From contig NC_080557.1 of the NCBI RefSeq assembly GCF_030253575.1, positions 48,715,501 to 48,779,500 on the forward strand: a stretch of DNA of 64,000 nt, given 5' to 3'. Origin of the DNA: Rhododendron vialii (lineage: Eukaryota; Streptophyta; Magnoliopsida; Ericales; Ericaceae). Of this stretch, positions 30,416 through 42,258 are shown piece after piece. The translations under genes were made by a program, and so were the position numbers. Within the stretch, counting starts at the first letter, position 1. Each line of letters starts with the position of its first letter. Below the pieces are notes generated by a model, which was not told the DNA's origin, made no database searches, and saw only the letters and a program-made list of their open reading frames with translations.

Positions 30416-31940
30416 ATTCTTCCATCAGCACCAGAAGAAGTGCGTCTTGAGATGCTATGTTGATTTCGATTTCGTGGTTTAAGTTGGTTACCACGGTCTT
30501 TTTCGTAGTATATGTTTATAAGCTTATATGCTTTTATCTGTTTAAGTTTGCTATGTGTGTTTTGGTGCCTTGAATGGTAGGGCCTCAGATCGTACTGTCA
30601 ATGTGTTTTTAGCTTGCTTTAATGTCAGAACAATTGGTGTTTTCTATATATTGTCGGATGGTTGATTTGTGTTCGTGTTTGTGTTTGCCACTGCCTTGCT
30701 GATACTCTTGTGTTTCGAATGCATTCAAATCTTTTCTCCGTATATAGAACATGTGTTTGTATGTGTGTGAATGTAACTTGGTTTGATTCATTAGTCGGGG
30801 ATGGTTCTTGGAATTTGTGGTAGTGCTCCTACATCAAGCCAAACACGTGGCAATTGCTTGTGGGGAGTAACCTCTCTTTCATTGTTCTGGGTTCAGAATA
30901 CGAGTAATTGATACGGTTGTGGATCAGTTATCCTCCTGTCCCTGCTCAACGGTGATTACGAGTAATCAATATTTTTTGTAGGGTGTTGAAGATGTTAACT
31001 CAATGCCAATTAATACTATTACTCATTCCTATTTCAATGGTTACTTTGTAGTAAGTTGGTTGGCCTGGCCAGCTTTATTTCAATTCATTTGGTCCAAGTG
31101 TGCTTGCGAGGATCGCTACAATTTTACAATGGATTGTTGATGTCTCCAGTATGTATGTAACTAAATGCAAGATTGAATCTGGAAGACACCACTTTAGTTT
31201 AAAGGCTGTGTCTTTTACATATTCGTCACCTAAATTGTATACTATTATGCGTGTCTACCAATACTGGCGTTGCCCTTTGAGAGGGTACAAACTACAGGCA
31301 TTCCAGTGTTTGGAAGGAGAGATAGGATCCAGGACTACTTCTCTGCCCTTTGAGAGGGTACAAACTATAGGCATTCCAGTGTTTGGAAGGAGAGAGAGGA
31401 TCCAGGACTACTTCTCTGCGTGGACTGGTGGTACGAATATACCCCTTAACGAGTTACAGTAGTAGTTCAGAAGTTCAGCACATGAATCAATTTAACGAGA
31501 CTTTCACTACATCTTATCCGATATACTATATATATCAAGAACATGTGGAAGCAAGATTTGTAAGATCTTACAAGTAGGATCAAGAATCGTGTTCCGAAAT
31601 TACTCAAACATTCGGAATTAAGCTCATCCTTGACCACAAGATTACATTTCACTGCACGTGATGTGGGTGAGAAAATTATACTCAAATCTATACTAGTAAA
31701 GAAACTAAACTTGGAAGGAGGTAATTCAGTTTGGGAAATCTTTTACTAGTATCATCCAAATAAGCAGCTCTGGCTCCTGTCAAAGAAAACAAATAACACA
31801 AAAAATAGATGCATTACCAAACGTATTTATCATTCAAGGAGTATTCAACAGGACAAGTCCGATGATATCATTATACAACCAACAAAAGTCTAAACAGTTC
31901 ATTTGTCATCATAAAAGAAAGCAGGACAAGAAATCATGAA
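30416..31940. other. Intergenic between bZIP and CP12 3' ends
   Basis: The first part is bZIP 3'UTR. There is one tandem duplication at 31271-31416. Otherwise no gene or element is recognised. Confidence 0.5.
31271..31416. repeat. 73-bp tandem duplication
   Basis: Two head-to-tail copies (from 31271 and 31344) of a unit that begins TGCCCTTTGAGAGGGTACAA and ends ACTACTTCTC; they differ at two or so bases. The unit has a small inner palindrome CCCTTTGAGAGGG. Likely a recent local duplication. Confidence 0.88.
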
Positions 31941-32327
31941 TCAATTATCATAAGTGCGGCACTCATCGGTCTCCGGGTTATCCTTGCAGAAGGTCTCAAG
32001 TGGGTCGGAGTCCTTCTTCTTGTCCCTGGCATGGCTAGCCGCTGCGCTCAGCTCCTCCACCTCATCCCACGCTGCTGCGCACTCTCCGCTCACCGGATCC
32101 TCGGAGCATTTCTCCTCCGCGCTCTTGATGCTCTCTTCCACCTTCTCCGATATCTTCTCCGGTGCTGCAGCCACGGGCCGGACGTACATGCGGCCCGCCC
32201 CGAATTGGTTGGATCTCTTCCATGGGTTGTTCAGCCAGGGGGATGCTATGGTGTGGACCTTAGATGGGTCTGAGGCCTTGGCCATGATTCTTGGCGTTGA
32301 GAGGCTCACACCAGAAATTGTTGCCAT
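31941..32327 (-). CDS. CP12: Calvin-cycle regulator CP12, chloroplast
   Basis: A 128-aa single-exon protein. CP12 is a small disordered redox switch in the stroma that binds GAPDH and phosphoribulokinase in the dark and inactivates both. The first 50 or so residues are a Ser/Arg-rich transit peptide. The core has the N-terminal Cys pair C74/C83, the signature AWDEVEE (86-92), a helical linker and the C-terminal Cys pair C114/C123 (CKDNPETDEC). The tail ECRTYDN docks into GAPDH. Both disulfides and the tail are intact. The gene is divergent from the secreted-protein gene at 32995. Confidence 0.97.
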   Translation of the reverse strand: MATISGVSLSTPRIMAKASDPSKVHTIASPWLNNPWKRSNQFGAGRMYVRPVAAAPEKISEKVEESIKSAEEKCSEDPVSGECAAAWDEVEELSAAASHARDKKKDSDPLETFCKDNPETDECRTYDN

Positions 32328-32407
32328 TCTTGAGATTTTTGGGGAAGTGATAATAACCGTGCAGTGCAGTGCAGTAGTTCGAATGGTGGGAGAGTGAGTC
32401 TGATTTA

Positions 32408-32413
32408 CTTATA
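32408..32413 (-). promoter_or_regulatory. Possible TATA box of CP12
   Basis: On the minus strand CATATAAGTAAA lies about 82 bases before the CP12 start codon, a usual place for a light-gene TATA box. Judged by motif and position only. Confidence 0.4.
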
Positions 32414-32994
32414 TGAGAAGCAATCTAATTGGGAACCGTAATGTTCTGTGAACGCACATATCTTATCACGAGTCTGCCAATCACAAGCTTCCGCATCATG
32501 CCTGTTTGAAGATATTTTTTGTGTAGCAAAAACCTGTTGTTTGGAATTTCCCCGATGGAATGACCAATAAGCCCTTTCATTCTCTCTGTCAAAACGAAAG
32601 CGGGGTTGTCCATTTTTGTTTTCTCAACAATTGAGAGACTTCGGTTGGTAATTCACGAAATATATACAGAAAAAGCGGATTACATAATTACTCAGTTTAA
32701 ACATTTACAAACAATTTTTGAGGTCGGTTTTATCTGCAATTTGTTTTGGTAGGAATGAACAGTAAAAAATGACTTTTTTCCATCTTCATTTGATCTTCGG
32801 GAGTTTCTTGTTAGTTTATCGGCATCAATGCTTGCTTTGCTTCTCAGTATCCATATTCTCATATATTATTCCATGGGCAACCAGATTCTTTTCTTTCCTA
32901 TACTCCTTTCTTTGCCAAGCATATAACACCATAGAACTATCGTTTGTAGTATCTCATTTTCTAGAGGAGTCCTCCAGCGCCGCCCTTCATGGAA

Positions 32995-33904
32995 ATGAGG
33001 CTAACCCTGCTCTTCATGGCTGGCATTATTGCACTCCACATAACAGGTACATTTATGCTCATTTATGTAATAACACAACGGTATACAAACAGAATCTTTC
33101 CGCAAAAAACTTATATGGGATTACGCAACAATGGCCTTTTCATATTATCAGCCATAATAATGTAACAATGGCTTTAGTTGGAAATAAAAAGGCAGCGCGA
33201 GTTATATGGACCAAAATAAGGGTGTTATGGCGCTAACGGGTGCAGGGTACCTAATTTCTTGCTAAATCACGTTCCTTACGATGTCGTGCTCTCATCTCAT
33301 TACAGCTGAAAAATGCCGGCAGCTAGTTGGGGAAGAAGCTTCTTCGAAAAGCAGGACAGAGAGGTTTACATTCTTGAACTGCTTTGACATGAGCTATGGA
33401 ACCATAGCATGTGCGGTTAAGGAAATTGTCAAGCTTTATTTCTACTACATCAGAGCCGCTCATGTTCATAAGCAAGTAAGCGAGGCAACTGAGGCTGCTA
33501 TGAGGGAGAAACTGTCCGAGGGACAGAGCCTTGAAGAAGCCGTTAAATGGGCATATCAAAAGGGGAATGAAGCAAAAAGAAGAGCAACTCGACAAGCAAA
33601 GCACATAATGGGGCCTGTTATATCTTCTGCATGGGACTTCTTTGAAACCATTTGGGTAGGAGGTACCCTAGCAGAGGGCGCCATTAGGGGCACTGGAACC
33701 TTTTTCGGGTCCTACGCTGGAGGGGTTATTGGAGAGGGGAGACTTGGGTGGGTGGGTTTTCTTGCTGGGAGCCAAATGGGGAGTTGGGTTGGAGGAAGGA
33801 TAGGGCTGATGGCATATGATGTTGGGAAAGGCATACAATACTTGCTTCACTTTGTTCACAACAAAAGCAACTATTATCTGGATTTGAAGGATTCCTCTCT
33901 TTGA
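32995..33904 (+). CDS. Secreted/membrane glycine-rich plant protein, unrecognised (two exons)
   Basis: Exon 1 is 32995-33046 and exon 2 is 33306-33904 (ACAG|gtac ... ttacag|CTGAA), 216 aa. This start is chosen because the joined frame opens with a good signal peptide (MRLTLLFMAGIIALHIT); the longer unspliced frames on either side run through intron. After the signal come a Cys-containing stretch (EKCRQLVGEEASSKS, FLNCFDMSYG) and a charged helix (EATEAAMREKLSEGQSLEEA). Residues 134-193 are Gly-rich with GxxxG-type spacing (GTFFGSYAGGVIGEG, GSWVGGRIG). I believe plants have related uncharacterised proteins, but I know no function. It may be membrane-inserted through the glycine region. Confidence 0.7.
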
Positions 33905-34558
33905 AGGAATTCCTTGTACATGGTTGTAAGCTATTTGTACCATGATGTAACTCTTTGAACATGGAATCTATTGATATCTAAAACCGTTGGCGTGCCATGT
34001 GAGGTGAATAGGTACGCGGTACTGAAGCACTCAAAGTTTTCTACCAAACACATAAGATACAAACTACAAGTGAACGCGAAAATCTTCAATAAATAAAACC
34101 CAACCCAATCAAATAGCTGAATGTTCAGCAACACAACAAAAATGAACCAGTTATGACCAAGGCCAAAAGCAACCAGTGAGAAGTTCGAAACACTGTATAG
34201 TGACCACAGTTCATCTGATTAACCAAACTACTCAATCTTGTTCTCGTCATAACCGTTTTCCTTCAAAGAGTAGATAGAAATGAACCATGCACAAGTAACA
34301 CAAGAAACAGCTATCTAGGCATCCACAAAATTCTCAGGTCCAGAAGCCATAAATTGCAATAACAAGCAAAAAAACAGAAAAGCTTTTAGGCTCTCCAGAC
34401 TGTCGAGCAGCAATGTAATTCAGAGAATTCAGTACAATAATAGTAGTTATGATTTAAAGTTCAAACATAGTTTAAGAGCCAGGAAAGGAACATTGAGTAT
34501 TAAAACACACCATGAATTGGATTCAGTACAGTGATACCATAGTAACCATACCGCCTTG

Positions 34559-34750
34559 TTATTCTTCTGCAACAACGCTAATCTCACCTTTCTCTAGCAA
34601 ATCATAGAATGCTCTCGTTTTCCTCTGCTCATTCCAGTGATGCATTTTCCATAGTCCACCTGCTACCAAGCCAAGTGAGATGCCAATAAGTATCTCCTTC
34701 ACCACACTTGGTCCTGTCAAAGTCGCGTGAGCAACCTTATGTGCAGCCAT
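34559..34750 (-). CDS. COX5C: Cytochrome c oxidase subunit 5C
   Basis: A 63-aa protein, the normal size. It is a nuclear-encoded small subunit of complex IV in the inner mitochondrial membrane. The sequence carries the family core: MAAHKVAHATLTGPSVVKEI, one membrane segment (ILIGISLGLVAGGLW) and KMHHWNEQRKTRAFYDLLEKG. The true start is at 34750; the longer open frame upstream is leader intron. An acceptor (cattgcag) lies just before the ATG, so the leader is spliced, as is known for plant COX5C genes. The protein looks intact. Confidence 0.96.
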   Translation of the reverse strand: MAAHKVAHATLTGPSVVKEILIGISLGLVAGGLWKMHHWNEQRKTRAFYDLLEKGEISVVAEE

Positions 34751-34758
34751 TCTGCTTC

Positions 34759-34921
34759 TGCAATGAAAAGATAGTGAACCTGCACGTAACAAGCACAGCG
34801 CCTTTCTGCTCTTATTACCAGGGTTGAGAGAGAGAGAGTGTGTAACTGGAACATTAGTTAAGGTTACTGAAACCAATAAACCATGAACTAAAATTTCATT
34901 AGTAAGTTCAAAGAAGGCCAC

Positions 34922-34965
<44 letters not shown>

Positions 34966-36406
34966 ACTGAAACATTGGTTAAGGTTAATGAAACCAATAA
35001 ACCATGAACTAAAATTTCATTTGTAAGTTTAAAGAAGGCCACAATAGATTTTTATTTGAAACAACTGCAAACTACATCATTAAAGCGTTGATTGATCGTT
35101 GAACCTTAAACCAGTGACCACCAAGGCTTGCCACAACCAGGTCTTTAGTGTCAAGGTAATAATGGCTCTCGACAGACACAATCTAAACCGCAAGATGTCA
35201 TTTTGTTGGGACCACCAACCAACATTAATATGTTGATATTTATCTCAAAGCTTCCAAATTACCTGAATTTTCCATATGTTTTAGCAATTTTTTTTTTGGG
35301 TGATAAGTAGCAACATTTTTCTTGTTTTAAATAATTTAATCTTCCACAGCTTTTGAATTGATAAAGCGAAAGAGCAAGCAAGCACTAGTCTGCAGCCTTA
35401 GTTAAACTTTCCCTTCAAAAGTCATGGTTAGGTGGCAAACCAAAGTAGTTAGGAATCCTAACTTATGACAAACTTAATGTGTCGATGAACTTGAGGCAAC
35501 TTAAGCACCAAATGGTACTGACGAACATGAGGGGGAAACCCAAAGGGAAAAAATGGCATGCTAGTGCTGATACGGAAACAAAAAGTGAAATGACATACTA
35601 GTGTTGATGTCAAAACAAAAACGGTAACAATTCTTTAACCATATAAGGGCTAATATCAGCCTTAGAAAATAAGCACCCCACCAAACAAACAATCCAATGA
35701 ATCCCTTAATCAGAACAGTGGGCCAACAAGGTTTTCAAACCGAACCCCTATATATTAGTAAAACTTCCTTCAAATACTACTTGATAGATAATACTAACAA
35801 GTTTTCTTTGCCAGTAATGTCCAAGCAAAGGCTCACCTACCCTACCACAGCCGGGGGATTCCACAAATTTTAAAGCAGATTTGCAAATGACGAAACTAAC
35901 CACCTCCAAAAGAATAGGTAATTCTAGGGATGCTAATCGATGAGGGATTTCGAAGAAAACAATTGGGGATGAAACTCACAAATGAATAAGAGAATGACTG
36001 TATAGATATTAACTGAAAGAGGTCACTCTCTCTCACATCCTGACATTGCAACACTTCACACAAAAGATTGTCGAAATCCCATAGTAATCAACAGACTAAA
36101 AATCACATGAATTAAGAACTAGCATATTGAGATAATCATAATCCTTCACCAAATTATACAGTAAGTAAAAACACAAATAAAGCATAGAAAATGAATTACG
36201 TAACCCATGAAGCATTTCCGATACATACAAACCGGAAGCAGTTGGACTCCCAAAGACGAGAGAGCGACTCCGACGGAACAAGAAAATCAAACTAACCATT
36301 TGCACAGCTTTTATAGATCGAAAAGTAGTAGATCCATAAAAGCATGCTATGACGACGACATCTCAAAGAGCGGATCGATTTGATCGAAAATCCAATTAAG
36401 CTTTAC
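34759..36406 (-). other. COX5C leader intron (~1.65 kb)
   Basis: Acceptor CATTGCAG lies just before the coding exon and donor CCTCCAG|gtaaag is at 36406-36407. In Arabidopsis, COX5C leader introns are needed for strong expression (established for the family). This one contains a (GA)n tract and a tandem duplication. The non-coding first exon is about 36407-36480. Confidence 0.65.
34842..35043. repeat. Duplicated 81-bp unit separated by a (GA)n tract
   Basis: Copies at 34842-34922 and 34963-35043 share GTAACTGRAACATTRGTTAA and the following TAAACCATGAACTAAAATTT, differing at about six bases. Between them is a GA dinucleotide run (about 34925-34963), and a shorter GA run precedes the first copy. 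Slippage or unequal exchange at the GA tract is the likely origin. Confidence 0.85.
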
Positions 36407-36480
36407 CTGGAGGAAGTTGATTCGAAATCCGCCGCAAAAGAAATCGAAAGCTACGAGAAGATCTGTCCGAAATGGAAGAG

Positions 36481-38571
36481 AGTTTCTAGGGGTATTTTTG
36501 ACGCCCGTTCGTTTGACGGCTCCAACTCGGCCCTTGTTTTTAACTTTCAGCCTTGCGGGTTAAGCTCCAGCTGCAGTTTGGGTCGCACGACTCGCACCCT
36601 GGTGCTAGGCCTCATCCAAGAACAAAACAAATGGAAAATGATTATATCAAAACTGCTTTTGTTTCGTCAAAATTTTGGTACAACAAAAGCTTGTACCATG
36701 TGTAATCTATAAGGTTTTTTTGCACGGGAGTTTTGGCATCAACAAAGATAATTTTGACATTATCACTATCCAAAAAAAACAAAAAAGAAAATACAAATAC
36801 GGGTCGTTTTTTTAGTGGTAAAATGGATGTTTTATAATCACTTCCCAGAAAATTTGATTTAAAGACTCAATCGTTTATGGTTATTACTCTATTCTTGGGC
36901 GTATTGTTTTGACACTGAAAAAAAATGTATATTTTTAAAAACAATTTAAAACATTCTTTAGTACAAAAAATAACCTTTTTGTCCCCTATAAATCTCGTAG
37001 GAGCAAATGTCAATTTTTTTTCTACCAAACAAACTTTTCAAAAGTAGTATTATACAAAAAAAATATGTAAATATATTTTCGGGTTTCAACTTTTAATGTT
37101 ATGTTATTCAACAACGTGTCTGGTTGTGTTTAGACTAAGCTCTCCTAATATTCAGTAATATCTTTGTCGCTAGTAGAAACAAATCACATTTCTCATTTTC
37201 TCTGTTTAAAAAGTGAGAGAACATGTAAGGTAGTGCTAAAAATTGGACACGCAATCCATTTGTTAAATGTGAGCAAAAATTATTTTGGCTTGGATGTTCA
37301 TAATTTAATTGTTTGGTAAGGATCCGCACGGCATTTCATCAATCTTCTTTATTCATAAAATAAGAATTGAAAAAGTTTTGTTGCGATATTTTCAATATGC
37401 CTTGTCATCCTTATTTAACTTCCTATTGATTACGTAGGCGAAAGAAATTAGTAGTGCCTTTCATTCTAAAAAGAATGACGGACCGCGAATAGCTAGACTA
37501 GAGAGCCGCTCTAATGTACAAAATAGTATGGGCTATGTTCCGTTCAATTCCCACCTATTAAATGGGCTTATATACACCCTTATTATTCTCTCAAATTCTT
37601 TTCACCTAAATTTTGTTATATTTCTGTTATTGTTCAGTGTTACGTCACTGTTACCATTGGATCATGTAAAAATTTTAAAACTAAAAAATTATCACTTGAT
37701 CTGACAGTTGAAAATGTCTCGAAAGAAAGATACCGATTTTTGCAATTGAGAAAAAAAATGTACTCCGGTATTTATGCCTTATAGTCATTTGAGATGGCTT
37801 GATTTTCTTTAGCTCAGCAGCCTTTTTGGACCAACTGAGGATCTGTTCCAGAAATTTTCTTATTTTATAAAAATTTATTTTGAAGTTTTGTTTCACAAAA
37901 TTTAAATAAGCAACTTATTTTTACATTTTTAAACTTAAAAATAATGTAAATGAAAAATAAATTTTCAAATTTTTTTGCACCGTATTAAAGATCTCAATGA
38001 GATCTATTAAACAAAATTCATAGTGATAGGAAAATTATTTGCGTAAGCATATGATTTTTGAGTTTGAAATTACCTTTTTAAAAAATAAGTACTTATTCAC
38101 CATTTTATAGAACACATCTTATTATTAAATAAAAAATAAATTCTTATTCCGGTTCTGAAACAGGCCTGATATTTGTCAAACCGAGAGAAGACAAGACAAG
38201 CCCGCACCCCAATTCTGAACCTAACTCCAAAAAGAATTTATTAGTATCATAGTCCCAACAGCTAGACACGTGGCCCTCTTACCCTTGATCGGAAAATTTT
38301 TCAGTACCGAACGATACAACGTGGTATTAGCTCGCGCATCCAAACCGTTGATTGCGTGTTCTTGCCCACATTTCTCACCTGTTTGCGATCAGTCCCACTA
38401 CTGCTACTTCTTTTCTTTAACTACTCCAACAAATCTCTCTCTCTCTCTCTCAAATCTCAATATAGGAGTATTTATACACACACATATGCAATCAGTTCAA
38501 GAGTATTTGCTATCCACTACTTGATCTCCTCTCTTTGCGAGTTTGCTCAGTCTTTTTAATCTCTAGCTCCC
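36481..38571. other. Intergenic between COX5C and the propeller-protein gene
   Basis: AT-rich, with no gene. It holds MITE family member 2 (about 37840-38168). A CT repeat around 38430-38450 lies in the likely leader of the next gene. Confidence 0.5.
37840..38168 (+). mobile_element. AT-rich MITE, family member 2
   Basis: Imperfect terminal inverted repeats (ATCTGTTCCAGAA left; TTCTGAAACAGGCC right) enclose an AT-rich body. The core CACCGTATTAAAGATCTCAA with GATCTATTAAACAAAAT is the reverse complement of the core at about 15.79 kb. Confidence 0.6.
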
Positions 38572-41556
38572 ATGGCGTCTTTCTTCTGTTCTGCCAAATT
38601 TTTCCTCCTCCTCCTGGTCATATCGGCGGTCCCCATCGCGTACCTCATATCCCTGGAAACAGCGAAACCAACATCCCACGTGTACCACTACCACAGCACC
38701 GGATGGTTCAGGGAGGGCGCAAAGTGGGACGATCTCAACACTCGCTTCCTCGTCTCTTTCATGGAGGGGGGTGTGGGCCAGATCCGGGTGCCCGACGACT
38801 ACTCTCCGGGTACGGTACTGGAGGAAGTTCGGGTAGTCACGGACGTTGACTTGGCCGGCAACGCCTCTCTGGGTCTCGTCGTCGACCCCCCTAGGAATCG
38901 TTTGTTGGTGGCGATCGCCGACGTGTTTGGTAATCGCTACGGTGCAGTCGCGGCGTATGATTTGACCACGTGGGACCGATTGTTTCTTACTCAACTCAGT
39001 GGCTCAGGTACCAAAATCTTAGAAACCCCCAAAAAAAAGTTAAAAAACACAAGTATATACTTCTGCACTCTGTAGTCTCTTCTTATTTTCATGTAGGAAG
39101 GAGTAGTGATTTTTTTGTCATCATATTCTTCCTCCTTTATTTTTACCTGTCACCTGCGAAGAGAAATTTTATTATTCCACACAGGAAAAGAAATACAAAT
39201 ACAAAAACAAAAGGGGAGTAGTATTTTTTTTAATGATAGATTACATTTTAGCCTTGTGCTTTGGCCCCAGTACACACAATTCTTCTGATTTCAATTTTCA
39301 TTACGACCTAAAGTGAGCAGTGAGCACTTATTTAGAGGTGCATGTGGTACGCACGCTCCTTTTTGAACTCTTTATCATTAGATTTATCGATCCCTGCTTT
39401 TATAATAATCGGGTTAACCATGACTCGACTTTTGTCTTCACATATTTGTAATCGGCTTAACCAAGATTCTGTCTCATAGCAGAGATTGGCAAGGAGGCCA
39501 ACTAAAATTTTGTGTGTATTTGGTTGAGAGTTTAATTCAAATAATGTTAATCCCACGAATTAAAAAGTGATTTTTTTATTTTATTTGGAGCTTGCCATTT
39601 ACTTTGGTTGGCGAGTATATATAATTACTACTATTGTGGAAGGCCCATTCCATGGAGGCATGTGAGTCATGTCATTGTCACATGTAGTTGGTATGGTGGT
39701 TGGTGGATGAGCTACTTTCTTATTGGTAGGCGATTCTTATTAGTACTAATCTACATACAAGTTCCAAAATTTTCTATCTGATTTACTATGAGCCCTTTTG
39801 CCCCATTTGTTTGACAGAACTAGTTATAGTTATATAACCTTATACTAGCTGAGATTTACTAATAATAGGATTAATAATATCATATCCCGTGGTATTATAT
39901 ATCCTACACTTTGTGAGATTATATATGTCCAGTTTAGTCTGGATGAAAACTATTTTAATAAAATGTTGGAGAGTTAGTGACCTCGGATATATAATCCATT
40001 CTGATGTTAGTATCTTGTCAAAGAAACAGCCACATATGTGGTCTTCTAAGTATTATAATTTACGAAAATGTTAAGATCCAGAAAAAGTTTCTCCGAAAAT
40101 GTCTGGAGAAGTGAAATTAATGATTGAGATTCACTTTGATGTGTAAGACCCAAACATCAAAGTGAATTTGAACCATTCATTTCTCTCTCAGGACATTTTC
40201 GGAGGAACTTTTCATGTACCTTGGCATTGTTCTAAAATATAGTCGTAGTTTGTGAGGTTGGAGTGAGTTACATCCAAAATAACATAGCTGGCTCCCTGTC
40301 TTTCTTTGTCTCAGTGGGGAGATCATTTTCAACCAAAATAGAGGCGCGGCTTAATTGTCTTCTTTCAATGGCCATACTTGGTTGGCTCACCCAACACTGG
40401 CACCATTGAATTCTATATTGAATATATTCACTTTACCGGACGAACTATTAACCAAATTAGAAAATAACTACAAGTGGAGTGGGTGGTTTATGCATACATA
40501 TGATGCGCCCGCCCCACACATGCACATATATGTGAGTGCTAGTGTTTCACATTCTATTTTCGTAGTTGTGATCTCTTGGAAGATCTATGACACCATGTCG
40601 TGAAGTTAATACACCACAAGCAAAGTTGTAATCTATTAAGAGGGTGTACCATTTCTAAGATGAAAGAATTACCAAAAGATCATCTTGAATAAGAATTATG
40701 GACTGATTTATATAGCATTTCTCTCTCTGAATTCTCACAGGTTATATAGTATTGATGGTGTATATCTATGGCTTGTTTATATCAAATTATCACCGGTGAG
40801 AGTAACAGTGATCACCAACTCAATGTTGTTAAAGAACAAAGTAACATGGGTGAGTAGGAGAAACTTTCACATGATACAAAGCCAACATGCATGGTCCCAC
40901 TAGAGTACTAGAGTAGATACTGGTTAATATCTATTGCTTTATATTATTATTTCTAGGGTTGCTTAATATTCCTATTTACCAGAAAGATGTCCCCTGTTTT
41001 CAATTGTGTAGGAGATGGAAAAACTTTTGCAGATGATGTAACGGTGGATGCAGTGGGCAACTCGTATATCACTGATGCCCAAGGAAACAAGATTTGGAAG
41101 GTTGGGGTGAATGGAGAGTTCCAATCAACCATTACAAGCCCACTCTTCATTCCAAAAGAGTGGTACAAAAACATAGTCGGCCTTAACGGGATTGTTTATC
41201 ATCCTAACGGGTATTTAGTAGTAATCCACACTTTCTCTGGTAATTTGTTCAAGGTTGAGATAGAGAAGGGAGATGACGTGAAGTTAATTGAGGTGGAAGG
41301 GGGCCCACTTTCATTTGGAGATGGTTTAGAGCTATTATCTCCGACAAGGCTCGTGGTTGCTGGAAACCCTTCGAGACTGGTTGAAAGTTCCAATGATTGG
41401 GAGACTGCCAAGGTGATAGGCAAGTCCAAGGGGCAGAGCCATCGATTAGTAACGGCTGCAACGGTGAAGGATGAAAAAGTGTATTTGAACCACATTCTGG
41501 GGTTGGGTTACCCTAGGAGAAAGCACGTCTTGATGGAGGCAGTTTTTGATAGTTAG
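38572..41556 (+). CDS. SMP-30/strictosidine-synthase-like (calcium-dependent phosphotriesterase superfamily) protein
   Basis: Two exons, 38572-39007 and 41012-41556, 326 aa; TCAG|gtacc to tgtag|GAGATGG keeps frame. The N-terminal hydrophobic segment (FFLLLLVISAVPIAYLI, residues 10-26) is a signal anchor or signal peptide. The rest is a six-bladed propeller: LVSFMEGGVGQI, the exon-joining GDGKTFADDVTVDAVGNSYITDA, GLNGIVYHPNGYLVVI and FGDGLELLSPTRLVVAG are blade motifs with the usual metal-site acidic/Asn positions. Plant members are annotated as calcium-dependent phosphotriesterase-like; substrates are mostly unknown, so no reaction is assigned. The 2-kb intron holds a foldback element. Confidence 0.85.
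40083..40212. mobile_element. Foldback element (hairpin, ~130 bp)
   Basis: The arm AAAAGTTTCTCCGAAAATGT ... GATTCACTTTGATGT is repeated inverted as ACATCAAAGTGAATTTG ... ACATTTTCGGAGGAACTTTT. The arms are about 58 bases with few mismatches and a small loop near 40144. Typical of a short MITE or hairpin. It lies in the propeller gene intron. Confidence 0.75.
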
Positions 41557-41869
41557 ATTGAGGCAAGATGCCATGATCGATTCTTAATTCGATTATGGTT
41601 AGGATTGTTTGTTGTGTTTATTAAGGTTGTGTAGTGTGCAAGCGCAAGGTTCAGAATATATCCTCTACTCAACAAGTCTTTGTTTTATACGGAGTACTAT
41701 ATTATATTAAACATTTCGGTTTTTTCATTTTCCCCCACTTTTGTGAGTCCTGTATTTGGTGAAGTATGGTGTTGGCCTTTTGAATAAAATTTGTTGCTTC
41801 TGCAATGGTTGTCACTAGTATGCCCATATGACCCGAATGAGTGTTTGTTTTTTGTTTTTTCACCCCATT

Positions 41870-42115
41870 TTCTCAAATAAGTACTTAAAAAATAAGGACT
41901 TATTTTCAAGTTTTAAAATAATGGACTTACGAAAATAAATTTTTAATTTTTTTTTACAGGGTTTGATAGATTTTATTGAAATCTATCAATTAAAATTTAT
42001 ATTGCATATTTTTTTTATTTTAATAAAATTATTATTTTTAAGCTTGAAAATTACAATAAGTACTTATTTTTTGTTGCAATAAGTACTTATTTTTTGTAAA
42101 ATATTATTTTTAATC
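41870..42115 (+). mobile_element. AT-rich MITE, family member 3 (ends unclear)
   Basis: The core TTTTTACAGGGTTTGATAGA followed by TTTTATTGAAATCTATCAAT matches the palindromic core of the elements at about 15.7 and 37.9 kb. AAGTACTTATTTTTT motifs repeat near the right end. Terminal repeats are not well defined. Confidence 0.5.
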
Positions 42116-42135
42116 TTACAATACAGGTTGTTAAA

Positions 42136-42258
42136 GGGAAATGATATTGGCACTCTAAAAATTGATGCATGTACTCCAAAATCAGTGTAATTTCAAAGTC
42201 ATTTTCTTTTATTTTTGGAGTGCCTGCATTAATTTTGAGAGTGTCAATATCATTTCCC
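42136..42258. mobile_element. Small MITE, 123 bp, with 8-bp TSD
   Basis: Nearly palindromic: GGGAAATGATATTGGCACTC at the left, inverse GAGTGTCAATATCATTTCCC at the right. The identical octamer TTGTTAAA flanks it (42128-42135, 42259-42266). GGGAAA ends with an 8-9 bp duplication suggest a hAT- or Mutator-type MITE. Confidence 0.78.

Noticed and set aside
32769-33236. 155-codon plus-strand frame before the secreted-protein gene
   Set aside because: It runs through the donor at 33047 and does not keep frame with exon 2; the short ATG at 32995 gives a signal peptide and matching phase.
34751-34975. N-terminal extension of the COX5C frame
   Set aside because: It covers the leader-intron acceptor and a GA-repeat translated as Leu-Ser; the 63-aa form from 34750 matches the family.
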